Assembly (NCBI GenBank): GCA_963800235.1
Contig: CAWDAD010000003.1
Coordinates: 434,001-498,000, forward strand
From: CAVVNP01 sp963800235
Lineage (GTDB): Bacteria; Actinomycetota; Acidimicrobiia; Acidimicrobiales; Iamiaceae
DNA length: 64,000 nt
Direction of reading: 5' to 3'
Positions 9,357 through 17,834 of this stretch are shown here, in pieces. The position numbers and the translations under genes were made by a program. Positions within the stretch are counted from its first letter, which is position 1. Every line of letters starts with the position of its first letter. Under the pieces are notes generated by a model that searched no databases, had not been told where the DNA came from, and saw only the letters and a program-made list of their open reading frames with translations.

Positions 9357-12300
9357 TCAGCGTCGGCGCAGGACCATGCCCTTGTAGCCGTCCTGGAAGC
9401 CGGCCGCCCGCAGCGCGTCGGCGACTCCGTCGGCCTCGCGGACCGGCTCGCCGTTGACCTTGGCGATCTCGAGGCGCTGGTACCGACCGCCGCGGACCTC
9501 GGCGGCCAGCGCGTCGGCCCAGCCGCGGACCTCGTCGGCGGCGGGGAACAGCACCAGCGAGCGGCCGCTGCGGTCGACCTCGGCGAGGAGCCGGCCGTCG
9601 GCCAGGAGGACCCGGGAGCCCGCCGACCGCGACGGCCGGCCGCCGGTCGCGGGCCAGGGCAGGGCGGCGCCGAAGGGCTGGGCCGGGTCGGTGGCGGCCA
9701 GCACCACCACCTCGGCCGTCGACCTCGTGCCGTCGGCCGCCCCGCCGTCGCCGCCCGGCTCGGACCGGGCGGCCCGCAGGCGGTCGACCGCGCCGGGCAG
9801 GGCGAACTGGGCCGCACCCAGACCGGCGACGAAGTAGCCCCGCCGCACCTGGCCCCGCTCCTCGAGCGCCTTCAGCACGGGGTACACCCCGGCGAAGCCG
9901 CCCTCGGCCCCCTCGGCCAGGGCCGCCTCGCGGGTGAGCACGCCGTAGCGCTCGAGCAGCTGCAGGGCCCGGGCGTGGGCCGCCTCGGTGGGCGGCGGGG
10001 CCGGCGCCAGCAGCGGAGCGACGAGCGACCAGCGCCCGGCGGCGGCGGGCGGACCGAGGCGCGACAGCCGGCCGGGGCGGGGCCGGGCGGCCGAGCGGCG
10101 GGCGGCGGCGCGGCCCGGGCCGACCGCGGCTGCCGCCGCTGGCCCGCGGCCGCCCGGCGACGAGGGCGCGCAGCGGCGCCAGCGAGTCGTTGGTGACGTC
10201 GCCGGCCCAGACCAGGTCCCAGAGGGCGGCCAGGACGGTGGGCTCGTCGTAGGGCTGGTCGGCGGCGGCGGCGGCCTGCGACCAGCTCGGGCCAGAACGA
10301 CGCCCCCCGCTCGGCCAGGTGGGCCAGCAGGGCGGCGTGCACCGTCGCCCTCGGGCGGCGTCGCCGGGGGCGGGGACCAGGAGCGGCGCCTGGTCGCGGA
10401 AGACCAGCCGGACCCGGCCGTCGGAGGAGCCGATGCCGCCGGCGCCGACCCACACCACCTCGCCGGCGGTGCAGAGGGCGTCGAGGTCGGCCGGGCGAGT
10501 AGGCGGCGCAGCGGGCCGGCAGCACGTCGGCCTCGAGCGACCGACGCCGGCAGTGCCGCTCCCTGCAGCACGCCGAGCACCTCGACCAGCCCGTCGAGGC
10601 CGCGCCGGGGCAGGCCCACGCCCTGCCACTGGGGCAGGAACCGGGCCAGGGCCCGGCGCCGTCGACCGGTTCGACCTCGTGGCGCAGGGCCGCCAGCGAG
10701 CGTCGACGCAGCTGAGCCGCAGCACGTCGTCGTCGCACCACTCCCGCTCGACGCCGTCGGGCCGGAACTCGCCCCGCACCACCCGGCCGGCGGCCTCGAG
10801 CTGGTCGAGCGCCGCCTGCACCCGGAGCGGCTCGACCCCGAGGGCGGCGGCGGCGCCGGCGGTGAGGAACGGACCGTGGGTGCGGGCGTAGCGGGCGACC
10901 AGCTCGACCAGCGGTGCCGGCACGGGATCGGTGAAGGCGGCGGGCAGACCGAGCGGGATGGCGCAGCCCAGCGCATCGCGCAGGCGGGCGGCGTCGTCGG
11001 CCGCGGCCAGGCACGGCTCGCCGGCGACGGTGACCTCGATGGCCCGGCGTTCGGCGACCAGCGTGGCGACCCAGCCGTCGACGACCTCGGCGGTCGCCTC
11101 GGAGCGGGCGGCCAGCCCGTCGCGGGTGAGGGGCCCGACCACCCGCAGCAGGTCGTGGGCCTCGTCGGCGTCACGGGCCCGGCGGCCGTCGACCAGGCGC
11201 TGCAGCTCCGTCTCGAGGTCGGCCAGCACGCCGGGGTCGATGAGGTCGCGCAGCTCCTCGGCGCCGAGCAGCTCGCGCAGCAGGTCGCGGTCGAGCGCCA
11301 GGGCGGTGGCCCGCCGCTCGGCCAGCGGGGCGTCGCCCTCGTACATGTAGACGGCGATCCACCCGAAGAGCAGCGACTGGGCGAAGGGCGAGGCCCGCGG
11401 GGTGTCGACGGCGACGACCCGCACCTTCCGGGACCGCAGGTCGCGCGAGCAGCTCCCGCAGGGCCGGCAGGTCGAAGACGTCGTTGACGCACTCGCGGGT
11501 GGCCTCGAGCAGGATCGGGAAGGTCGGGGTGCTTGGCCGCCACCGCCAGCAGGTCGGCCGCCTTCTGGCGCTGCTGCCACAGCGGCGTGCGACGGTCGGG
11601 CCGGCGGCGGGGCAGGAGCAGCGCCCGGGCGGCCGCCTCGCGGAACCGAGACGGCGAACAGGGCCGTGCCGGGGAGCTGGCCGATCACCAGCGTCGTCGA
11701 CCTCGTCGGGGTCGATCAGCAGCTCGTCGACCGGCAGCTCGTCGACCGCCTCGGGCAGGCGGACCACGATGCCGTCGTCGCTCCACATCAGCTCGACGTC
11801 GAGCCCCCACCGCTCGGCCAGCCGGGCCCGCAGCGCCATGGCCCACGGGGCGTGGACCTGGGCGCCGAAGGGCGACAGCACGCACACCCGCCAGTCGCCG
11901 ATCTCGTCGCGGAAGCGCTCGACCACGATGGTGCGGTCGTCGGGCACCGCCCCGGTGGCCTCGGCCTGCTCGTCGAGGTAGCGCGAGCAGGTTGCCGGCG
12001 GCCAGGGGGTCGAGGTCGTTGCGGTCGGCCAGCCGTTCGAGGGCCTGCTCGGCCGGCGCCGCCCGCACCTCGCGGACGAACCGGCCGAGCGCCCGGCCCA
12101 GCTCGAGGGGCCGGCCCGGCCCGTCGCCGTGCCAGAAGGGCATCTTCCCGGGCTGGCCCGGCGCCGGCACCACCACCACCCGCTCGTGGGTGATGTCCTC
12201 GATGCGCCACGTCGAGGCACCGAGCAGGAAGGTCTCGCCGGGCCGGGACTCGTAGACCATCTCCTCGTCGAGCTCGCCCACCCGGGTGCCGTCGGGCAGG

Positions 12301-14064
12301 AACACCCCGAAGAGGCCGCGGTCGGGGATGGTGCCGCCCGAGGTCACCGCCAGGCGCTGGGCCCCGGCCCGGCCCCGCACCACGCCGTCGACCCGGTCCC
12401 ACACGATCCGGGGCCGCAGCTCGGCGAACTCGTCGGACGGGTAGCGGCCGGCCAGCAGGTCGAGGACCGAGTCGAACACCTCGTCGGACAGCTCGGCGAA
12501 GTTGGCGGCCCCCTTGACCAGCGCCTTCAGCTCGTCGACCGGCCACTCGTCCAGGGCGCAGACCGCCACGATCTGCTGGGCCAGCACGTCGAGCGGGTTG
12601 CGGGGGTAGCGGGTGTGCTCGATGAGCCCGTCGTGCATGCGCTCGACCACCACCGCCGCCTCGACCAGGTCGCTGCGGTGCTTCGGGAAGAGGGTGCCCT
12701 TGCTGGGCTCGCCGACCTGGTGGCCGGCCCGGCCGATGCGCTGCAGGCCGCGACTCACCGCCCCCGGCGACTCGACCTGCACCACCAGGTCGACCGCCCC
12801 CATGTCGATGCCGAGCTCCAGCGACGAGGTGGCGACCAGCCCCTTCAGCCGGCCCGACTTCAGCTCGTCCTCGATGAGCAGCCGTCGCTCCTTGGAGATC
12901 GACCCATGGTGCGCCTTGACCAGCTCGCTGGTCGCTTCGCTCCCCCGGTCGGGGCCCCAACCCCGACCTCCTCCCGAGCTCGGCGCAGGCGGGGTCCCCA
13001 CGGCCTCGGCACCGGTGTAGGTGGCTTCACCGTCGCCGGCCTGCTCGGCGGCCAGCTCGTTGAGGCGGGTGGCCAGGCGCTCGGCCAGGCGGCGGGCGTT
13101 GACGAAGATGAGCGTCGAGCGGTGGGCCTGCACCAGCTCGAGCAGCCTCGGGTGCATGGCCGGCCAGATGCTTCGCCGAGCGGGACCGGCCGCCGCCGGG
13201 CCGCTGACCGGCTCCTCGATGACCTGGCCCAGCTCCCCCATGTCCTCGACGGGCACCACCACGTCGATCTGGAGCTCCTTCGTCGCCCCAGCGTCGACGA
13301 TCCTCACTGGTCGCTTCGCTCCCCCGGGCGGGGCCCCAACCCCGCCCTCATCCCTTGGCTCGGGCGCATGAATTGCGCCTCGCCGGGCCGTGTCCGCCAG
13401 ACCCGGGTGCCGTGTCGTAGCCGCCAAGAAAAGCAGCCACTTCTTCCAGCGGCCGCTGGGTGGCGGACAGGCCGATGCGCTGGGGGGGTTCGTCGCACCA
13501 GTGGGCCAGGCGCTCGAGGGTGAGGGCCAGGTGGGCGCCGCGCTTGGTGGCGGCGACCGAGTGGATCTCGTCGATGATCACCGCCTCGACGTTCTTCAGG
13601 GTGTCCCGGGCGGCCGAGGTGAGCATGAGGTAGAGCGACTCGGGGGTGGTGATCAGCAGGTCGGGCGGGTGGCGCACCAGCCGGCGGCGCTCGTCGGCGG
13701 GGGTGTCACCGGTGCGGACGCCCACGGTGACCGGCTGGACCGGCACCCCGAGCCGCTCGGCGGCCAGGGTGATGCCCTGCAGCGGGGCCCGGAGGTTCTT
13801 CTCGACGTCGACCGCCAGGGCCCGCAGCGGCGAGACGTACACGATGCGGGTGCGCCGCGCCGGTTCGGGAGGGGTCTCGAAGAGCAGCCGGTCGATGCCC
13901 CACAGGAAGGCGGTGAGGGTCTTGCCCGAGCCGGTGGGGGCCAGGATGAGGGTGTGGTCGCCGTCGGCGATGGCCGGCCAGCCCTGCTCCTGGGCCGGGG
14001 TGGGGGCGCGGAAGCTGGCCTCGAACCAGGCCCGAACGGGCTCGGAGAAGCGGTCGAGGGCGAT
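9357..14064 (-). CDS. lhr: Lhr-type ATP-dependent 3'-5' helicase, frame-broken
   Basis: Superfamily 2 helicase implicated in DNA repair in actinobacteria. N-terminal RecA1: L-A-P-T-G-S-G-K-T (~13930), T-T-P-E-S-L-Y-L-M-L, D-E-I-H box (~13575), G-L-S-A-T. RecA2: T-L-I-F-V-N (~13110), V-A-T-S-S-L-E-L-G-I-D-M-G and Q-R-I-G-R-A-G-H (~12740-12850). Winged-helix and Lhr-core regions follow, ending G-Y-K-G-M-V-L-R-R-R. The span of ~1569 codons fits Lhr. Frame changes occur near 13400, around 12000 and 11690, and repeatedly between 11500 and 10000, always resuming family-like sequence. The best N-terminus (A-L-D-R-F-S-E-P-V-R-A-W-F) begins at an ATC codon at 14064, 6 bases after a TAGGCT hexamer; no ATG/GTG/TTG lies between the preceding in-frame stop and there. 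Two palindromic repeats add loop sequence between helicase motifs. Confidence 0.85.
12928..12974. repeat. Palindromic repeat copy A inside lhr
   Basis: About 47 bp matching copy B (13307-13353) at all but three positions. It contains a hairpin with arms GGTCGGGG (12947-12954) and CCCCGACC (12961-12968) around loop CCCCAA. It is translated within lhr as a Gly-rich insert just before the conserved A-H-H-G-S block of RecA2. Confidence 0.85.
13307..13353. repeat. Palindromic repeat copy B inside lhr
   Basis: Second copy of the element at 12928-12974. Its hairpin arms are GGGCGGGG (13326-13333) and CCCCGCCC (13340-13347) with the same CCCCAA loop. Two of the three differences from copy A are the paired stem positions, so the stem is kept by a compensatory change. 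It falls between the LGG and R-P-V-R-I-V-D-A-G blocks of lhr and is read in a different frame from copy A. Confidence 0.85.
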
Positions 14065-14070
14065 GGGCCG

Positions 14071-14076
14071 AGCCTA
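14071..14076 (-). promoter_or_regulatory. TAGGCT -10 hexamer before lhr
   Basis: TAGGCT on the minus strand, 6 bases before the ATC at 14064. The spacing matches the leaderless genes in this window and supports 14064 as the true start position despite the odd codon. Confidence 0.5.
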
Positions 14077-14116
14077 CGGACCGGGGGTGACAAGCCCGGC
14101 CGGCCGAGCCGCCCGG

Positions 14117-14524
14117 TCAGGAGACGGTCAGGGTGCCCGTCATGTTCGGGTGGATGTCGCACACGAAGCGGTAGGTCCCCGCCTTCGGGACCGTGAGGGC
14201 CAGCTCCTGGGTGACCGGTCCGGCCTCCAGCTCGGTCTTCTCGCTGAAGCCGTTGCCGGAGATGTGCAGGTTGTGGCGCACGCTGTCCCTGTTGTCGACG
14301 GTGAAGGTGACCTTCTCGCCGGCCTTGGCGTGCATGCAGCGGAGCGACCTGCCGGCGGTGGTCTGCCAGGCCACGTTCTCCGCGACGATCGTCGTGGCGC
14401 CGCCCACCTGCAGGCAGTCGCGCCCGGCGCCCGAGGACCCGCCCCCACCGGAGCTGCAGCCCGCCGCCGGGACGATCAGCAGGACGAGCAGCGCGAGCAG
14501 GGCTAGCGCCCGGGGGCGGGACAC
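14117..14524 (-). CDS. Cupredoxin-domain lipoprotein (135 aa)
   Basis: Exported lipid-anchored protein. It has an N-terminal R-P-R, then a hydrophobic core (residues 6-18) and a lipobox ending A-A-G-C at Cys23, followed by a Gly/Ser linker. The mature part is a single cupredoxin fold: R-H-N-L-H-I near the middle and F-V-C-D-I-H-P-N-M near the end give the His, Cys, His and Met expected of a type 1 copper site. Likely a small blue-copper electron carrier or copper-binding protein outside the membrane; a partner oxidase is not in view. GTG 14524 is placed by a TAGGGT hexamer 8 bases upstream. It is divergent from the DtxR-family gene. Confidence 0.85.
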   Translation of the reverse strand: MSRPRALALLALLVLLIVPAAGCSSGGGGSSGAGRDCLQVGGATTIVAENVAWQTTAGRSLRCMHAKAGEKVTFTVDNRDSVRHNLHISGNGFSEKTELEAGPVTQELALTVPKAGTYRFVCDIHPNMTGTLTVS

Positions 14525-14532
14525 GGCCGCCG

Positions 14533-14538
14533 ACCCTA
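14533..14538 (-). promoter_or_regulatory. TAGGGT hexamer, leaderless promoter of the cupredoxin gene
   Basis: TAGGGT on the minus strand with an 8-base spacer to GTG 14524 and no ribosome site between. Confidence 0.55.
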
Positions 14539-14596
14539 GCGAGCGGGGCCCTTCCGCCGACCCGCCGGCCCGGACCGGAGCCCACGGCCGGAGCCG

Positions 14597-14602
14597 TACA
14601 CT
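14597..14602 (+). promoter_or_regulatory. TACACT hexamer, leaderless promoter of the DtxR-family gene
   Basis: TACACT with a 6-base spacer to GTG 14609. It lies 58 bases from the opposing cupredoxin hexamer, so one bound repressor could cover both. Confidence 0.6.
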
Positions 14603-14608
14603 CCGGCC

Positions 14609-15280
14609 GTGGGCGAGTACCGCACGCCGGAGTACCACCCCGCCTTCGAGGAGTACTGCGAGGCGATCTACGAGCTGCGGGAGGACGACGTCGAGGTCAT
14701 CCAGGCCCGCATCGCCGACCGCCTCGAGGTCTCCCGCCCGGCGGTCTCCGAGATGATCCGGCGCATGGACCAGCAGGGCCTGGTGCGCGTCGACGGCACC
14801 GTCCGGCTCACCGACGACGGCGGCCGGCTGGCCGAGCGGGTCGTTCGCCGGCACCGCCTGGCCGAGCGGCTGCTCACCGACATCCTCGGGCTGTCGTGGG
14901 CCGAGGCCCACAAGGAGGCCGGGCGCTGGGAGCACGTCATCTCCGACAGCGTCGAGCAGGCCATCGACCGCCTGCTGGGCGCGCCCACGACCTGCCCCCA
15001 CGGCAACCCGATCCCCGGGTCCGACTACACGGCCCCTGCGGCGGTGGCCCTGTCGACCCTCGGCGTGGGCGACCCCTTCACCGTGACCCGCATCCCCGAG
15101 GAGCTCGAGTTCGCCCCCGGGCTGCTCGAGTTCCTGGAGGACGCCTCGGTGGTACCGGGCAGCACCGGCACCATCACCGCCTCGTCACCCGACGGCACCA
15201 CCACCATCGAGGTCGAGGGCCGCCACGTCGGCGTGGGCGCCTTCGCCAGCGCCCGCATCCTGGTGGCCACCGGCGGCTGA
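14609..15280 (+). CDS. DtxR/IdeR-family metal-dependent repressor with altered metal site
   Basis: Metal-sensing transcriptional repressor of full family length (223 aa). Winged helix at ~25-65 (I-A-D-R-L-E-V-S-R-P-A-V-S-E-M-I), dimerisation/metal-binding helices at ~70-140, and an FeoA/SH3-like C-terminal domain at ~150-222. Ligand positions can be matched to DtxR: His79 and Glu83 (H-R-L-A-E), His98, Glu105 and His106 (R-W-E-H) are kept, but the DtxR Met10 position is Glu and the Cys102 position is Gly (H-K-E-A-G-R-W-E-H). So the ancillary site is intact while the primary site differs from both DtxR and MntR. It is divergent from the cupredoxin gene, a plausible target. GTG start with a leaderless promoter. 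Confidence 0.88.
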   Translation: MGEYRTPEYHPAFEEYCEAIYELREDDVEVIQARIADRLEVSRPAVSEMIRRMDQQGLVRVDGTVRLTDDGGRLAERVVRRHRLAERLLTDILGLSWAEAHKEAGRWEHVISDSVEQAIDRLLGAPTTCPHGNPIPGSDYTAPAAVALSTLGVGDPFTVTRIPEELEFAPGLLEFLEDASVVPGSTGTITASSPDGTTTIEVEGRHVGVGAFASARILVATGG

Positions 15281-15306
15281 GGCCTGCGGGCGAGGCGCGG
15301 ACCCGC

Positions 15307-16560
15307 TCAGGTCGGGGCGAAGCGCAGTGGCAGCACGGCCGGGCCCCAGATGCCGAAGGTGTCGGGCTTCCAGGTGATCTCGCCGTCGAGGGCCAGCTCG
15401 GGCATGCGGCGGGCCAGGAGGGCGAGCGCCTCCTGCAGCTCGGCCCGGGCCAGGTTGGCGCCGAGGCAGAAGTGGATGCCCCAGCCGAAGGTGAGCTGGG
15501 CGGCGTCGCGCTGGGCGGTGATGTCGAAGGTGTCCGGCTCCGAGAAGACCGAGCCGTCGTGGTTGGCCGCAGCGATGGCGACGCTGACGAGCGTGCCCTG
15601 CGGGAAGCGGACGCCCTTGAAGTCGAGGTCCTCGGCCGCGACCCGGATGCTGCCGCGCACGGCGCCGAGGTGGCGCATGACCTCCTCGACCGCGGCCGGT
15701 GCCCGCTCGGGCTCGCGCGCCAGCCTCGCCCACTGGTCGGGGTGCTCGGCGAAGAGGGCCAGGGCGCAGGCGAGCTGGTTGCGGGTGGTGTCGGTGCCGG
15801 CCAGCAGCAGGGTGGCGACCAGCGTGGTCATCTCGTCGGTGGTGAGGCGGTCGCCGCCCTCCTCGACCGCGATCAGCCGGCTGAGCAGGTCGTCGCGGGG
15901 TGACTGGCGACGCTCGGCGATCATGTCGACCAGGTAGGCGTCGAGCTCGTCGCTGGCCGCCTTGATGTCGGCGGCGTCCTCGAGCAGGTTCTGGTTGAAC
16001 ACCTTGAAGATCTGGGTGGCGACGCGGGAGAAGAGCTTCCAGTCCTCCTTCGGCGCGCCCACCAGCTCGCAGATGATCGGGATGGGGTACGGCTCGCAGA
16101 TGTCGGCCACCAGCTCGGTGCGGCCGGCGCCGGCCACCGGGTCGACCAGGTCGTCGAGCACCTGGCGCATGAACGGGCGGAGCGCCTCGGTCGACGCCGG
16201 GGTGAAGGCGGGCGACACGAGCCGGCGCAGCCGGTTGTGCTCGTCGCCCTCCAGCGCCAGGATCGAGCGCGCCCGCCGCTCGTCGCCCAGGTCGACGTCG
16301 GCGTCCTCGATGCCCTGCATCTGCGGCAGCAGCGACAGCGCCGAGTGGAACCGACGGTTGCGCAGCACGGCGACCACGTCGTCGTAGCGCACCACGCCGT
16401 AGCCGAGCGGGGTGCGGATCAGCCAGTGCTGCTCGGCCGCCGCGGCCAGCGCCTTGGCCGCCTCGGTGCGGTCGAGGCCGGTGAGGTCGACCTCGGGGAG
16501 GTCGAGGTCCTCGACCGGCACCGCCCCCGATCCGGTCTCGGTCGCGCTGGTCTGGCTCAT
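15307..16560 (-). CDS. Cytochrome P450 (417 aa)
   Basis: Soluble class I bacterial P450. I-helix A-G-T-D-T-T at ~252-258, K-helix E-V-M-R, and haem loop F-G-W-G-I-H-F-C-L-G with the thiolate Cys near residue 364. No membrane anchor. The substrate cannot be deduced; no ferredoxin or ferredoxin reductase is adjacent, so redox partners must be supplied from elsewhere. It starts 20 bases after the metallo-hydrolase stop, probably as the last gene of the helD run. It converges on the DtxR-family gene with 26 bases between. Confidence 0.92.
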   Translation of the reverse strand: MSQTSATETGSGAVPVEDLDLPEVDLTGLDRTEAAKALAAAAEQHWLIRTPLGYGVVRYDDVVAVLRNRRFHSALSLLPQMQGIEDADVDLGDERRARSILALEGDEHNRLRRLVSPAFTPASTEALRPFMRQVLDDLVDPVAGAGRTELVADICEPYPIPIICELVGAPKEDWKLFSRVATQIFKVFNQNLLEDAADIKAASDELDAYLVDMIAERRQSPRDDLLSRLIAVEEGGDRLTTDEMTTLVATLLLAGTDTTRNQLACALALFAEHPDQWARLAREPERAPAAVEEVMRHLGAVRGSIRVAAEDLDFKGVRFPQGTLVSVAIAAANHDGSVFSEPDTFDITAQRDAAQLTFGWGIHFCLGANLARAELQEALALLARRMPELALDGEITWKPDTFGIWGPAVLPLRFAPT

Positions 16561-16580
16561 GGCACCAGCTTGCCAGGCCC

Positions 16581-17834
16581 TCAGCCGGGAGGCGCCGAGT
16601 CCCGCGCGGCGGCGCCGTAGATGCCCTTCGACATCAGCGAGGACTCGGCGTCGCGCCGCTGCTCGTAGATCTGGCGGCGGACGCTGCGGATCTCGGGGTC
16701 GTCGGGGTCGGCGTCGGCGGCCCACTCGACGAGCTGGCAGGCCAGCCGGAGTTCGTCGGCGGCGGCCAGCTCGCCGGCCCGACCGGCCAGCGCCCGGGCC
16801 CCGCCGGCCAGCCCGGCCACCTCGGCGGCCACCGCCGCGTCCGGCGCCGGCTTCAGGCGGGCCGGGTTGCGGTCCCACCAGCCGCCGTAGAGCCGCCAGA
16901 TGTTGCGGACCACGAACTCGGGCTCGTCGTAGAACGGGCGGAGGTACGGCTTGGCCAGGGTCTCGTCGGGCACGTGGACGGTGTGGACGATCTCGTCGAG
17001 GGTGGCCCCCTCGTTCATCATGGCCACCACCCGGCCGACCACGTCCTCCAGCGTGCCGGCCACGTCGTCGAGGACCGTGGCCACCCGGTCGGCGCCGGCG
17101 ATGGGCAGGCCGTGGGCCGGCAGCAGCAGCTCCGGCTCGAGCGCCGCCATCCGGCGCAGCGAGGTGGCCCACTCGGCCGGGTAGCGCTGGACCTTCTGGG
17201 GGTTGCCGGCGTTCGGGTAGTTCCAGATCAGGAAGTCGCCGCAGGCGATGGCCCGGTGGCGGGGGATCCACGCCCAGGTGTGGTCGTCGGTCTCGCCGCG
17301 GCCGTGGTGGAGCTGCATCTCGAGCCCGCCGACGGAGAGGTCGAGCCTGGACTCGTAGGTGAGGTCGGGGTCGGCGACGTCGTCGGGCAGGAACGGGCCG
17401 GCGAAGCTCCCGCCGAACTGCCGGGCGTTGATGTTGGCGTTGTAGCCCGACGTGTAGCGGTAGCGGGTGAAGCGGGCGGGGACGGCCTCGTGGGCGACCA
17501 CCTGGGGCCGCCGGTCGCCCCGGTCGGCGGCGTCGGCCAGGAAGGCCGGCGAGCCGCCCACGTGGTCGAGGTGGCCGTGGGTGTAGACGAGCGTGCGCAC
17601 CGGTTCGGACGACCAGCCCCGCACCGCCTCGACCACCGCCCGGCCGGTGAACGGGCTGCTGGCGTCGTAGACCACCAGGCCGTCGTCGGTGTCGAAGCAC
17701 ACCGCGTGGCTGAACGACTCGACCATGGCCAGGCCGTCGCCGAGCTCGGAGAGCTCCTGGGTGATGCGGTTCGTCGGGGTGTCGAGGTCTCCGGTGTCGA
17801 TGATCCGCGACGAGAGCTCGAGGAGGTCAGCCAT
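16581..17834 (-). CDS. Metallo-beta-lactamase-fold hydrolase with alkyl-sulfatase-type dimerisation region
   Basis: MBL-fold enzyme of 417 aa. Zinc motif T-H-G-H-L-D-H-V-G-G at ~83-92, further metal ligands in H-H-G-R-G-E-T-D-D-H-T and L-P-A-H-G. The second half (from A-K-P-Y-L-R-P-F-Y-D-E) resembles the dimerisation domain of BDS1/SdsA alkyl sulfatases, but the protein is shorter than those (~650 aa), so the substrate may be another ester. ATG 17834 was preferred over 17846. It overlaps the helicase stop by 8 bases, which couples the two genes. Confidence 0.82.
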   Translation of the reverse strand: MADLLELSSRIIDTGDLDTPTNRITQELSELGDGLAMVESFSHAVCFDTDDGLVVYDASSPFTGRAVVEAVRGWSSEPVRTLVYTHGHLDHVGGSPAFLADAADRGDRRPQVVAHEAVPARFTRYRYTSGYNANINARQFGGSFAGPFLPDDVADPDLTYESRLDLSVGGLEMQLHHGRGETDDHTWAWIPRHRAIACGDFLIWNYPNAGNPQKVQRYPAEWATSLRRMAALEPELLLPAHGLPIAGADRVATVLDDVAGTLEDVVGRVVAMMNEGATLDEIVHTVHVPDETLAKPYLRPFYDEPEFVVRNIWRLYGGWWDRNPARLKPAPDAAVAAEVAGLAGGARALAGRAGELAAADELRLACQLVEWAADADPDDPEIRSVRRQIYEQRRDAESSLMSKGIYGAAARDSAPPG

